Assembly (NCBI RefSeq): GCF_020832325.1
Contig: NZ_JAFIEU010000042.1
Coordinates: forward strand, 62,001 to 126,000
DNA: 64,000 nucleotides
Direction of reading: 5' to 3'
Origin: Lunatimonas sp.
Lineage (GTDB): Bacteria; Bacteroidota; Bacteroidia; Cytophagales; Cyclobacteriaceae
Shown: one piece after another, positions 8,490-17,688 of the stretch
Layout of the letters: each line of letters opens with the position of its first letter
Numbering within the stretch: position 1 is the stretch's first letter
Translations under genes and position numbers: made by a program
The notes under the pieces: generated by a model
Seen by the model: the letters and a program-made list of their open reading frames with translations, nothing else
Told to the model about the DNA's origin: nothing
Database searches by the model: none

Positions 8490-10853
8490 CTACTCCAACA
8501 ACGTTTGATTAAATAGTTTCAGGATCCGCTTGTATTCATCGGTCCAACTGCTTGGCTCTACAAAGCCATGGTCTTCTGCAGGATATACGGCCAGTTCCCA
8601 ATCGTCCTTGCCCAGCTCAATCAGCCGCTGGGATAGCCGCACCACATCCTGGAAATGCACGTTCACATCTACCATGCCGTGTGCCATCAGCAGGTGTCCT
8701 TTTAATCCTTCCGCAAAGTAAATAGGTGACGAGCGTCTATAGGCGATGGGGTCATCCTTGGGTTCATTGAGAATATTGGCGGTATAGGGGTGATTGTAAT
8801 GGGCCCAGTCGGTCACGGAGCGCAGTGCTGCTCCGCTCCTAAAGGTGTCCGCCGCGGTAAACAGGGCCATCAAGGTGATGAAGCCACCGTAACTACCCCC
8901 ATAGATGCCTATTCGATCCGGATCTACCCCATGCTGCTGTACCAAGTAGGCCGCTCCATCTATCTGGTCTGTCAAGTCCTTGCCTCCCATGTGCCGATAG
9001 ATCGCTGTGCGCCAATCCCGCCCATATCCCGCACTACCCCGGTAATCTATGTCCAGGACAGTATATCCGAGGTCTACCAGCAAGTTATGAAACATGTACT
9101 CCCGAAAGTAGGAAGACCACCATTTGTGCACATTTTGCAGGTAACCTGCACCGTGCACAAAGATCACTGCCGCTCCATTGCTAATATCCCTTTGGGGCAA
9201 ATACAACCTGGCCGGAACCTCGTTGCCATCCGAAGCGGTAAACTTCACCAGCTGGGGATCCCGCCAAGGGTAAGCCCGGAATGCTTCGGATTGCCCGGAG
9301 GTAAGTTTCTCGGGACGGGCATCTGGCTTGTTTGCCTGAAGATACAATTCCCATGGCCTATTGCTGTAGGAATGACGAATGGCCAACCACTTTTCGTCGG
9401 GAGAAAGCGAGACTTCGTTGTTGCCCTCCAGGAAGGTAAGCCGGGTCATCGTACCCCCCATCACAGGCATACGGTAAAAATGCCTTTCGCCGGGGTGTAC
9501 CTCCGAAGTCGTTAAGTACCAGTGCTTTTTATCAGCCGACAACTGAGGATCAAATACTTCAAATGCTCCTTGCGTTAGCGCCTTTTTGGTGCCGGTGGAA
9601 ATGGATGCCAGGTACAGATGGGAATACCCACTCTCCTCCGACTGAAAATAGACATGCTCCCCATCTGGCAGCCAACCCAACACCCCGCCTCCGCCGGACC
9701 AGCCTATGCCAGGACCGGCCACCCAAGCCTCGTCCCGTTGCCGATCCAGTAGACGCAGCGCGCCAGTTTCAAGCATTATCTCAATAATCCATCGGTCTTT
9801 GTTGTCGTTAGAACGGACCTGCGTAACCGCACGATTGCCTTGAGGCGAAAAAATCGCTTGAGCATACACCAGTTCCCGCGTGGTCTTCTGCCAATCCCGA
9901 TCCGGGTAATCTGTGGCAAAATCCGGAAGATCCGCCAATCCCGGCAAATCATTCCCACTTACAAAATAGAGTGTATCCCGTTCTACGTTATACAAGGCAA
10001 GCTCCGACCTGCCGGCTTGTATACCTACTTTTGGGCGGGCAGAAAGATCTGAAGTATATCCTCCTGCCGCAATGTAATCCGGTACCTGGGTGCCGGTATT
10101 CTCTGCTGGGGTATTCAGCAGGACGGCGACAAACTTTTCATCCGATGACACACGCAAACCAACCACCTGCCGCTTGCCCAGGTAAAAAGAATATTTTACG
10201 TTGTTTTGCTTTTCCTTGTTTACGGCCTCCGATTGCTTGGATTTCTCGAGCCGATCCTGCACAACCTGGAGAAGATCCAAGTTTTCCTTTTTCAACCACG
10301 CATCCTGTTCTGAAGGATCTTTTTCCTCCCTTTTTTCCCCGGATAAAATTTGGGTTAATTTACGTAACAGCCCGGTCTGGAGCTGATACACATAGGCATC
10401 GCTGCCAAACCGAAAGGCCAGCCGATCACCGTTTCCTATAAAATGAATGTCCTGTATGTTCCCTACAAGCTCCAAGAGATGCCGCTCGGTGCGGGAAGCG
10501 ATGTCATACACCGTTAAAATACCATCCTTTACATAGGCTTTACGCCTTCTATTGGCATCGTATACTCCGTTAAATACCACCAATGCCCGCTCCTCGGCCC
10601 AGTTCAGTTTGGACAGCTCACGTGTACGGACCGCTATACGATACAGGGAGTCCTCAGGGTCTTCGTCCCGGTTATACTTAAAAAAGACCTGCTCCCCGTG
10701 CTCATCCCATTGGATCCCGGAAGGAAAGGTCCCCATCCACTTGGGATCCTGCATGATCTTAGATACTGATAATACAGATTCCTGCGCCATGCATGGGTGA
10801 ACCATACGTATTCCAAGGAGAAAGATAAGCGATAAGAGAGGGTAGTATTTCAT
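8490..10853 (-). CDS. S9 family prolyl oligopeptidase-like serine peptidase
   Basis: A secreted serine peptidase of 787 residues, of the DPP IV/acylaminoacyl-peptidase type, which clips short peptides near proline or acyl ends. The ATG at 10853 gives a clean signal peptide (KYYPLLSLIFLLGIRMVHPCMAQ); an in-frame start 20 codons upstream would bury it. Residues 30-560 form the beta-propeller (WLPDGEHVYFQSEESGYSHLY and similar blades). The alpha/beta hydrolase domain follows, with GGSYGG holding Ser654, and Asp729 (MVDVN) and His762 (EDHGF) completing the triad. It lies 84 bases from the glycerate kinase upstream, so co-transcription is possible but not evident. Confidence 0.93.
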   Translation of the reverse strand: MKYYPLLSLIFLLGIRMVHPCMAQESVLSVSKIMQDPKWMGTFPSGIQWDEHGEQVFFKYNRDEDPEDSLYRIAVRTRELSKLNWAEERALVVFNGVYDANRRRKAYVKDGILTVYDIASRTERHLLELVGNIQDIHFIGNGDRLAFRFGSDAYVYQLQTGLLRKLTQILSGEKREEKDPSEQDAWLKKENLDLLQVVQDRLEKSKQSEAVNKEKQNNVKYSFYLGKRQVVGLRVSSDEKFVAVLLNTPAENTGTQVPDYIAAGGYTSDLSARPKVGIQAGRSELALYNVERDTLYFVSGNDLPGLADLPDFATDYPDRDWQKTTRELVYAQAIFSPQGNRAVTQVRSNDNKDRWIIEIMLETGALRLLDRQRDEAWVAGPGIGWSGGGGVLGWLPDGEHVYFQSEESGYSHLYLASISTGTKKALTQGAFEVFDPQLSADKKHWYLTTSEVHPGERHFYRMPVMGGTMTRLTFLEGNNEVSLSPDEKWLAIRHSYSNRPWELYLQANKPDARPEKLTSGQSEAFRAYPWRDPQLVKFTASDGNEVPARLYLPQRDISNGAAVIFVHGAGYLQNVHKWWSSYFREYMFHNLLVDLGYTVLDIDYRGSAGYGRDWRTAIYRHMGGKDLTDQIDGAAYLVQQHGVDPDRIGIYGGSYGGFITLMALFTAADTFRSGAALRSVTDWAHYNHPYTANILNEPKDDPIAYRRSSPIYFAEGLKGHLLMAHGMVDVNVHFQDVVRLSQRLIELGKDDWELAVYPAEDHGFVEPSSWTDEYKRILKLFNQTLLE

Positions 10854-10937
10854 AGAAAAAAGGATTTGAATGGAAAAGCGATGGCCTGATTTGAACCTTA
10901 AATTTGCCCACAAATCAGCGAACTTGCAAATAAGCGC

Positions 10938-12029
10938 TTAACACGCACTGCCCACCGTCTCCCGAAGGTTTTTCTCCGCCTGTTCGCTTACATCGGGCAC
11001 TGAAAAATCCAAATCAGGAAGCTGCAATACCCGATCGAAGCCACTGTTCATTGCATCCGTACCGGAGGTAACCAGCCAAATCTCTTTCCCTGCTGCCTTG
11101 GCCAACTTCAGCAGTTCGTGGCTGCCTTTCCCCTGATCCGACTGACTGTCGTATCTGCCTTCGCCGGTAACGATACGATCTGCTCTGCCGATACGCTCCA
11201 GCATGTGTACTTTGTCAAAAAAGTACCTTGCGCCCGATACCAACTTGGTTTCAAAAAAAGCGCTCAGCCCCAACGCGATTCCACCGGCAGCCCCAAACCC
11301 CGGCTTGTCTTCCAAGATCCGGTTGGTCTTGCGTTGCAAGAGTTCAACCAGCTGGCGGGATGCTTTTTCAAATTGCGGAAAGTCCTCTAGCTTCAATCCC
11401 TTTTGCGGACCAAAAACCGGAATAGCCCCCCGCTCCCCAAAATAGGTATTATCCACATCACAGAGGATCGTAAACGTTAAGTCGCTCCAAGGTTTTGTCT
11501 GTTGGATATGGGCGATCTTTGATAGAAACCCGGGTGCGAATACCGGTATTTCCCTTCCATTTTCATCCAAAAACAAAAAACCCAATGCCCGCAAAATGCC
11601 CGTGCCCAAGTCCACCGTGGCACTACCCCCGAGTCCAAGTACTACCTCCTTTGCTCCTAGGTCGACCGCGCGAAGAATCAACTCACCGGTGCCGTAGGAG
11701 CTTGTGGTCCATGGATCCCGTTCCCGGGCTTGGAGCCATTTGATCCCAGAGACGGTTGAAACATCCACAAATGCCGTTTTGGTCGTCTCTTCAAACCCAA
11801 AGAAACCTTCCATGGGCCGGCCAAGTGGGCCACAAGCTTGGAGAACCACCCGCTCCATTCCCAAAATCTCGGCCAACAGGTGGCAGGTACCGTCACCCCC
11901 GTCGGCAATCGGACAAAGCTCCACTCGATGGGAGGAGTTTGCGTCGAGAATGGTCTCTCGGATCAAAGCTGCCGCACGATCCGCTTCGATGGTGCCCTTA
12001 AACGCATTGGGTGCTACTAACCAATTCAT
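10938..12029 (-). CDS. glycerate kinase (type 1, GlxK/GarK family)
   Basis: A 363-residue kinase that phosphorylates D-glycerate (normally to 2-phosphoglycerate in this family), feeding serine, glyoxylate or sugar-acid breakdown into lower glycolysis. The family is clear from VAPNAFKGTIEADRAA at the N-terminus, CPIADGGDGT near residue 42, LILRAVDLGAKEVVLGLGGSATVDLGTG in the middle, and GFGAAGGIALGLSAFF plus IVTGEGRYDSQSDQGKG towards the C-terminus. Its ATG overlaps the stop of the upstream alanine/glycine symporter by four bases (ATGA), so the two are translationally coupled. That pairing suggests import of a small amino acid that is turned into glycerate, but no transaminase or reductase lies here. 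Confidence 0.93.
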   Translation of the reverse strand: MNWLVAPNAFKGTIEADRAAALIRETILDANSSHRVELCPIADGGDGTCHLLAEILGMERVVLQACGPLGRPMEGFFGFEETTKTAFVDVSTVSGIKWLQARERDPWTTSSYGTGELILRAVDLGAKEVVLGLGGSATVDLGTGILRALGFLFLDENGREIPVFAPGFLSKIAHIQQTKPWSDLTFTILCDVDNTYFGERGAIPVFGPQKGLKLEDFPQFEKASRQLVELLQRKTNRILEDKPGFGAAGGIALGLSAFFETKLVSGARYFFDKVHMLERIGRADRIVTGEGRYDSQSDQGKGSHELLKLAKAAGKEIWLVTSGTDAMNSGFDRVLQLPDLDFSVPDVSEQAEKNLRETVGSAC

Positions 12030-13429
12030 TTATCCATGGTTTTCATTCGTTGAAAATAATCCTTGGAGGCCTCCCGGACTTTCGGCGAGAGGTACAGGGC
12101 GGAAATCATCGTGGGAAAGGCCATCACGGCATACATTGCATCCACAAAACTCATCACCACACTCAAGGAGGTGACAGCTCCAGCCACGAGGGTAGCTAGG
12201 TAGAAATAATTGTAGAAATCTGCCTTGTCGGCGCCAAATAGGTAGTTGAAGCATTTGTGGCCATAATAGGAATAAGTAAACATGGTAGAAAGTGCAAACA
12301 CCAGTACCGAAACCATCAGCAGGTACTTCCCGATCCCTGGTAATCCTTGCTCAAAAGCCGAAAGGGTAAGCAATACGCCATCCTTTTCGCCGGTTTTCCA
12401 AACCCCCGTTACCATAATGGCCAAGGCGGTGAGGGTACACACCACGATGGTATCGATAAATGGTCCGAGCATCGCAATGAGTCCTTCCCGCACCGGCTCG
12501 TCGGTTTTGGAGGCACCGTGCACCATCGGAGCCGTTCCTATTCCCGCTTCGTTGGAAAAAGCCGCGCGCCGTGCACCGATGATGATTATTTGTCCCACAG
12601 CCCCGCCCAAAACGGCATCTCCGGTAAAGGCATCCCGCAATATCATCCAAAGCATCTCCGGTACCTGCCCCAAATTTTTTCCAAGGATAACGAGTACGCT
12701 AATGAAATAAACCGTGACCATAAAGGGCACCAACCGGGAGGCCACTTTAGCGATCCGCTGAATACCCCCGAGTATTACCGTAGCAACCAACCCCATCAAA
12801 ATCAATCCAATGGCCCAGCGTGTAGGCATACCCTGATCCAGGCCAAAGGGTTCCAGCATTACGGCCCGTAAAACAGCAGTAAGCTGATTAGCCTGGAAAA
12901 TAACCAACAGGCCCAAAATACCCGCCACGCAAAATATGACCGATAGAAACTTCCATTGTTTGCCCATCCCCTCCTCGATTACATACATGGGGCCTCCCTG
13001 TACGTGTCCCGAAGAATCCTTGCCCCTGTACATAATAGCCAGCGTGCAGGTAAAAAACTTAGTAGCCATGCCCACAAAGGCGGAGATCCACATCCAAAAT
13101 ATGGCACCGGGTCCACCCATGCCAATGGCCAGGGCTACACCGGAAATATTGCCCAGCCCGACTGTAGCAGCTACAGCGGATGAAAGCGCCTGCAACGAGG
13201 TAATATCTCCGGTGGCATTTGGGTCATCGTACTTGCCACCCACCACCTTGAGGGCATGGCTGAAGCCCACAAAAGGGATAAAGCCCGAATAAACAAACAT
13301 GTACAAGCCGCCACCCAGCAGCAGCACAAGCAATGGCGTGCCCCATATCCAATTGCTAAACTCGATAATAATTTCTCCCACGACGGTCAGTTTTGGTTGT
13401 TGGTAGGTTTTACGCCACAAAATAGCCAT
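12026..13429 (-). CDS. alanine/glycine:cation symporter (AGCS family)
   Basis: A sodium- or proton-coupled importer of alanine, glycine or similar small amino acids, about 467 residues with roughly 11 membrane segments. Family blocks include TSLQALSSAVAATVGLGNISGVALAIGMGGPGAIFWMW near residue 80 and RRAAFSNEAGIGTAPMVHGAS near residue 295, both hallmarks of AGCS proteins (substrate and Na+ binding). I chose the ATG at 13429; the frame extends three codons further to a TTG. It is the first gene of a minus-strand unit and overlaps the glycerate kinase by four bases. It is divergent from proB, with only 56 bases between the starts. Confidence 0.93.
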   Translation of the reverse strand: MAILWRKTYQQPKLTVVGEIIIEFSNWIWGTPLLVLLLGGGLYMFVYSGFIPFVGFSHALKVVGGKYDDPNATGDITSLQALSSAVAATVGLGNISGVALAIGMGGPGAIFWMWISAFVGMATKFFTCTLAIMYRGKDSSGHVQGGPMYVIEEGMGKQWKFLSVIFCVAGILGLLVIFQANQLTAVLRAVMLEPFGLDQGMPTRWAIGLILMGLVATVILGGIQRIAKVASRLVPFMVTVYFISVLVILGKNLGQVPEMLWMILRDAFTGDAVLGGAVGQIIIIGARRAAFSNEAGIGTAPMVHGASKTDEPVREGLIAMLGPFIDTIVVCTLTALAIMVTGVWKTGEKDGVLLTLSAFEQGLPGIGKYLLMVSVLVFALSTMFTYSYYGHKCFNYLFGADKADFYNYFYLATLVAGAVTSLSVVMSFVDAMYAVMAFPTMISALYLSPKVREASKDYFQRMKTMDK

Positions 13430-13445
13430 ATTGCCCAAAGAGTTC

Positions 13446-13453
13446 TATTTTTG
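13446..13453 (+). promoter_or_regulatory. candidate -7 box for proBA
   Basis: TATTTTTG matches TAnnTTTG and lies 33 bases before the proB ATG. No good TTG is found 19-21 bases upstream, so support is partial. Confidence 0.35.
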
Positions 13454-13485
13454 TGCCTATTAAATTCACGCCAAACCCAGTTTTT

Positions 13486-14562
13486 ATGGCCAAAACGGTT
13501 GTCATCAAAATAGGCTCCAATGTATTGACCCAAGAAGACGGTACTCCCGACCATAACCGCATGGCCTCCCTGGTCGACCAAATGGTTTACCTAAAAGAAA
13601 TCGGACACCATGTCGTCTTGGTTACCTCCGGTGCGGTAGCCTTTGGGCGAAAGGCCCTGCCCCTCAACCCGAAGACGGATTCTATTACCAAAAAGCAGGT
13701 GTGGGCCTCTATCGGTCAAATCGAACTGATCCGTTCCTATAAAAATCTCTTCCTGGAAAAAGGCCATACCATTGCCCAACTGATGGTAACCAAAGAGGAC
13801 TTTCGGGACAGGGTACATTACCTCAATATGAAAAACTGCCTGGACGGTCTCCTCAAAAACCAGGTAATACCGGTGATCAACGAAAACGATGCCGTCGCTG
13901 TCACCGAGCTGATGTTTACCGACAACGACGAACTTGCGGGGCTGGTAGCCGCCATGATTGATGCCAACAGCCTGGTTTTACTTACCAACGTAGACGGCAT
14001 CTTCAAAGGACATCCCTCAGACCCTTCGGCCGAACTCATCACCAAGGTGGGCAGGCAAGTGCCCGACCTTAGCCAATACATCACCTCCGGCAAATCCTCC
14101 TTTGGGCGCGGAGGCATGCTTACCAAGATGACCATGGCCAAAAAATCTGCCGATCTGGGCATCGAAGTACTGATAGCCAATGGCAAACGAGAGGATGTAC
14201 TTCGGAGCTTTGCACATGGCACCTTGGAATGCACCTATTTTGAGCCCGGAAAAACGCGGCACAACCAGAAAAAATGGATCGCTCACAGCGAAAATTACTC
14301 CAAAGGGGAAGTGGTAGTGAATGAAGGCGCCAAAAAGGCCCTCGGCTCTCAAAAAATAACCAGCCTACTCCCTGTAGGCATCGTCACGGTAAAAGGCGAT
14401 TTCCTAAAGGGTGACATTATCCGAATTGTAGACGAAGCAGGCTCAATACTCGGCTTGGGAAAAGCAGAATATGGCGCCGGTTCCGCCACAGAAAAAATCG
14501 GTCAGCCCCATCAGCGGCCACTAGTGCATTACGATTACCTTTACCTGTACGACCTAAACTAA
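13486..14562 (+). CDS. proB: glutamate 5-kinase
   Basis: First step of proline synthesis: ATP-dependent phosphorylation of glutamate. The 358-residue protein has the amino-acid kinase fold, with [11 protein letters not shown] at the N-terminus, [14 protein letters not shown] near residue 43, [13 protein letters not shown] near residue 127, and LLTNVDGIF. The C-terminal 80-90 residues (from about [34 protein letters not shown]) form a PUA domain, as in long-form ProB. The ATG at 13486 starts directly at the kinase fold; a GTG 11 codons upstream is less likely. proA follows after 25 bases, so the pair is an operon. Feedback control by proline is a family property, not visible here. Confidence 0.96.
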   Translation: MAKTVVIKIGSNVLTQEDGTPDHNRMASLVDQMVYLKEIGHHVVLVTSGAVAFGRKALPLNPKTDSITKKQVWASIGQIELIRSYKNLFLEKGHTIAQLMVTKEDFRDRVHYLNMKNCLDGLLKNQVIPVINENDAVAVTELMFTDNDELAGLVAAMIDANSLVLLTNVDGIFKGHPSDPSAELITKVGRQVPDLSQYITSGKSSFGRGGMLTKMTMAKKSADLGIEVLIANGKREDVLRSFAHGTLECTYFEPGKTRHNQKKWIAHSENYSKGEVVVNEGAKKALGSQKITSLLPVGIVTVKGDFLKGDIIRIVDEAGSILGLGKAEYGAGSATEKIGQPHQRPLVHYDYLYLYDLN

Positions 14563-14587
14563 TTACCCCATTAGCCCATCGATCCTT

Positions 14588-15835
14588 ATGAGTTTAGAAA
14601 GCACATTCAAGCGAATACAACATGCCAGCAGAGCACTTTCCCTGCTCTCGGAAGAAACCATTAACCGCATCCTACGTGCTCTCGCTGATGAAGCGGTGGC
14701 ATCGATGGACCCGATACTGGAAGCCAACAAACTGGATCTGGCACGCATGGATCCCGAAGACCCCAAATACGACCGGCTGATGCTTACCGAGGAGCGGATT
14801 TCTGCCATCGCTTCCGACATCCGGAATGTGGCCGATCTTCCTTCGCCACTAGGAGCACAGCTGAGCGAAAAAACGCTCGAAAATGGCCTGCATATCGAAA
14901 AAGTACGAGTTCCCATCGGCGTCATCGGCATCATCTACGAATCAAGGCCCAACGTTACCTTCGACGTGTTCAGCTTGTGCCTTAAGACCGGAAATGCACT
15001 GGTGCTCAAAGGTGGATCAGACGCGCACGACTCCAATACGGCCATTCTAAGCTGTATACACCGGGTTTTGGAGCGCGAAGGCGTTACCACGGATATCGTT
15101 GGTCTGCTTCCGGCAGATCGAGAGGCCACCAAGGAGATGCTACAGGCGGTCGGCTATATTGACATCATCATTCCGCGGGGAAGTCAGGGACTGATCAACT
15201 TTGTGCGGGACAACTCCAAGGTACCGGTAATTGAAACCGGTGCGGGCATCGTGCATACCTACTACGACCGGTCGGCTGATGCGGAAAAGGGACTGCCCAT
15301 TGTAGTAAACGCAAAGACCCGTCGGGTGAGTGTTTGCAATGCATTGGACTGTCTGATAATCCACCAAGATCGGCTGAAGGACCTGATACCCATCGGCAAG
15401 GAATTGGCAAAAAAAGAAGTGGAGATCTTTGCAGACGGTCCTGCCTACTCGATGTTGAAAGGCTCCTATCCGGATAGCCTGCTGGCTGAGGCGTCGGAGG
15501 AACACTTCGGAACGGAATTTCTTGCCATGAAACTGTCCATCAAAACCGTAAATAGCCTGGAAGAAGCGTTGGGCCACATAGCCCGGTACAGTTCGAAGCA
15601 TAGCGAGGCGATCATTGCCGAAGACAAGGCGACTATTGACCACTTTTTAAGAGCTGTAGATGCAGCGGCGGTGTATGCTAATGCCTCCACTGCCTTCACC
15701 GACGGGGCCCAATTTGGCTTGGGGGCAGAGATCGGTATCAGCACGCAAAAACTGCATGCCCGCGGCCCCATGGCCTTGGAGGAGCTTACTTCCTACAAAT
15801 GGGTGGTTCGGGGTAATGGTCAAATCAGGGATTAG
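14588..15835 (+). CDS. proA: glutamate-5-semialdehyde dehydrogenase
   Basis: Second step of proline synthesis: NADPH-dependent reduction of glutamyl-5-phosphate to the semialdehyde. The 415-residue protein shows the ProA block [24 protein letters not shown], then [27 protein letters not shown], and [12 protein letters not shown]. The catalytic Cys lies in the [12 protein letters not shown] stretch, the usual thioester site of ProA. The C-terminus ends with [29 protein letters not shown], fully standard. The protein is complete and lies 25 bases after proB. Confidence 0.97.
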   Translation: MSLESTFKRIQHASRALSLLSEETINRILRALADEAVASMDPILEANKLDLARMDPEDPKYDRLMLTEERISAIASDIRNVADLPSPLGAQLSEKTLENGLHIEKVRVPIGVIGIIYESRPNVTFDVFSLCLKTGNALVLKGGSDAHDSNTAILSCIHRVLEREGVTTDIVGLLPADREATKEMLQAVGYIDIIIPRGSQGLINFVRDNSKVPVIETGAGIVHTYYDRSADAEKGLPIVVNAKTRRVSVCNALDCLIIHQDRLKDLIPIGKELAKKEVEIFADGPAYSMLKGSYPDSLLAEASEEHFGTEFLAMKLSIKTVNSLEEALGHIARYSSKHSEAIIAEDKATIDHFLRAVDAAAVYANASTAFTDGAQFGLGAEIGISTQKLHARGPMALEELTSYKWVVRGNGQIRD

Positions 15836-15857
15836 GGATAAGGTTTGTATTTCTTTT

Positions 15858-15941
15858 AAATAATTACACATACCTTTTATCATTTCTCCTTGAGGAGAAA
15901 CAGGAATGAGGAAAATCAAAAAACCAAATGTGTAATTATTT
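15858..15941. repeat. inverted repeat enclosing a small hairpin
   Basis: A perfect 14-bp inverted repeat (15858-15871 and 15928-15941) brackets 56 bases. Inside, an 8-bp stem with a 2-base loop lies at 15883-15900. The right arm reads into a T-poor region, so it is not a classical terminator, though it could end the proBA transcript. It may be a small palindromic element. Confidence 0.6.
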
Positions 15942-15956
15942 ATTGAACATCATATA

Positions 15957-16023
15957 AAACCTGTCAGGTTTGATTTTCGCTCGCTTGTAAAGTACTTGAA
16001 ATTCAATAAAACCAGACAGGTTT
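15957..16023. repeat. pair of AAACCTG/CAGGTTT palindromes
   Basis: AAACCTGTCAGGTTT (15957-15971) is a perfect 7-bp palindrome around one base. A diverged copy, AAACCAGACAGGTTT, ends at 16023, just before the next gene at 16045. They could be an operator pair or a REP-like repeat. Confidence 0.55.
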
Positions 16024-16044
16024 ACGGTTTTTAAGAAACTCTAA

Positions 16045-16518
16045 ATGAGGTCAAAAAAGGTCCCCTTGGTAGATAAACAATACCTACTGGAAAAATTTTC
16101 CGGCAAGGGTGGGTGGACCTATGTACTGCTACCGGAAATACCACCCGCCAAGCGCTTTCCCTTTGGATGGATGCGGGTACATGGTTCCATAGATGATATC
16201 AAGCTGGAAAAACGCAAACTTATGCCCTTTGGAAAGGGACTGCTTTTCCTTCCCGTAAACGCTTCCCTACGCAAGCAGCTTAAGAAACAGGCGGGAGACC
16301 AGGTAAAGATCGTCTTGTATGAGGAAGAGCAAACTGAGGGAGTCCCGGAAGTAATTTTGGATTGCTTAAAAGACGCTCCCACTGCCTTTCGCCACTTTGA
16401 ACAGCTACCAGATTGGGAACGCCGACTCCAGATTGATCGGATTATGGATGCGAAAGACCCGGAAGAACAGATAAGCCGAATCGTAAAGTTGATCGAAAAA
16501 CTGGAACAGCCCCATTGA
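16045..16518 (+). CDS. DUF1905 domain protein with YdeI-like C-terminus
   Basis: A 157-residue soluble protein of no proven enzymatic role. Residues about 10-95 match the DUF1905 pattern (GGWTYVLLPEIP, FGWMRVHGSIDD, LFLPVNASLRKQL, GDQVKIVLYEE). The C-terminal part (LKDAPTAFRHFEQLPDWERR followed by a helical stretch to KLIEKLEQPH) looks like the YdeI/OmpD-associated 'bacteriocin-protection' region. Proteins with this architecture are common in soil and marine Bacteroidota. It lies just after the palindrome pair and 78 bases before the DUF2891 gene, which seems to have its own promoter. Confidence 0.75.
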   Translation: MRSKKVPLVDKQYLLEKFSGKGGWTYVLLPEIPPAKRFPFGWMRVHGSIDDIKLEKRKLMPFGKGLLFLPVNASLRKQLKKQAGDQVKIVLYEEEQTEGVPEVILDCLKDAPTAFRHFEQLPDWERRLQIDRIMDAKDPEEQISRIVKLIEKLEQPH

Positions 16519-16544
16519 ATAGGCACTGTTCCCTGGGCATCTTG

Positions 16545-16574
16545 TTGGATTTTAAGCATAATAACCTACTTTTA
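16545..16574 (+). promoter_or_regulatory. weak candidate promoter for DUF2891-Nramp
   Basis: TTG at 16545-16547, a 19-base spacer and TACTTTTA at 16567-16574 (one base off TAnnTTTG) lie 22 bases before the ATG at 16597. Confidence 0.35.
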
Positions 16575-16596
16575 TTTTTCCACCTGCTTCACAATC

Positions 16597-17688
16597 ATGA
16601 TAAAGAAATTACCGCTCATTAGCCTATTGATGCTTATGTTTTTAGGATATTATGAATCTTCAGCATCCGAAACACGAATCGACCCCATTCGGCTAACGCT
16701 CGCTGAGGCCAACCGACTGGCCAAGCTTCCCCTTAGTTGCATGCAGGTGGAATACCCCAATAAGCTAAACCAAACCCTTGCTGACGCTTCCTTTCTCAAG
16801 GGCCCCAAGGAACTACATCCTGCCTTTTATGGCTGTTTTGACTGGCACTCCAGCGTTCATGGGCACTGGATGCTGATAAGCCTGTTGCGGCAGTTTCCGG
16901 AACTGGACCACGCAGATGAAATCCGTGCAAAACTGGAAGAAAATCTGAGTGCCGAAAATATTGCCGCAGAGGTGGCCTATTTTTTTATGCCAGAAAACAG
17001 CAGTTTTGAACGAACCTACGGCTGGGCATGGGTCTTGAAACTTACCGAAGAACTGCTGTTATGGGAGGATCCCTTGGCCCATAAATTATCCGCCAATTTA
17101 CAACCCCTAACTGACCTGATGGTGGAGAAATACTTGGATTTTTTACCTAAATTGATTTATCCCATCCGGGTGGGAGAACACAGTAACACCGCATTTGGGC
17201 TTTCACTTGCCTACGACTATGCCCTGACGGCAAAGAACAAGCCACTAGCCGGGATAATCCGAAGCCGGGCCTTGGACTGGTTCAAAGCAGACGCTGACTG
17301 TCCCTTGACTTGGGAACCCAGCGGGTTTGACTTTCTTTCCCCCTGCTTTCAGGAGTTGGATATCATGCGCAAAGTATTGGAAAAGGAGCAATTTGAGAGC
17401 TGGGTAAACGCCTTTTTACCCAATCTTCACGATACCAATTTCTCGCTGGAACCCGCCAGAGTCAGTGACCGGTCTGATGGGAAATTGGTCCATTTGGATG
17501 GGTTGAACTTCAGCCGGGCTTGGGTCCTTTACGGGTTGGTGCGGGAATTCCCCGATACCTACGGACACCTGACCGCAATTGCCAATGCACACATCGCCCA
17601 CTCCCTACCATCCATTGTTGACGATAATTACGAGGGCACGCACTGGCTGGGGAGCTTTGCCATCTATGCATTGCAGCAGGCACCATGA
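16597..17688 (+). CDS. DUF2891 family protein, exported
   Basis: A 363-residue protein recognised as DUF2891 from the block HPAFYGCFDWHSSVHGHW (near residues 72-89), with the following VAYFFMPENSSFERTYGWAW and WEPSGFDFLSPCFQELDIM stretches. The conserved His, Asp, Trp and Glu residues suggest an alpha/alpha-barrel enzyme, but no reaction is established that I know of. Residues 1-23 look like a signal peptide, so it probably works in the periplasm. Its stop overlaps the start of the Nramp-like transporter by four bases, which points to coupled expression and a shared task, for example releasing or handling a ligand that the transporter takes up. That task is inference. Confidence 0.85.
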   Translation: MIKKLPLISLLMLMFLGYYESSASETRIDPIRLTLAEANRLAKLPLSCMQVEYPNKLNQTLADASFLKGPKELHPAFYGCFDWHSSVHGHWMLISLLRQFPELDHADEIRAKLEENLSAENIAAEVAYFFMPENSSFERTYGWAWVLKLTEELLLWEDPLAHKLSANLQPLTDLMVEKYLDFLPKLIYPIRVGEHSNTAFGLSLAYDYALTAKNKPLAGIIRSRALDWFKADADCPLTWEPSGFDFLSPCFQELDIMRKVLEKEQFESWVNAFLPNLHDTNFSLEPARVSDRSDGKLVHLDGLNFSRAWVLYGLVREFPDTYGHLTAIANAHIAHSLPSIVDDNYEGTHWLGSFAIYALQQAP

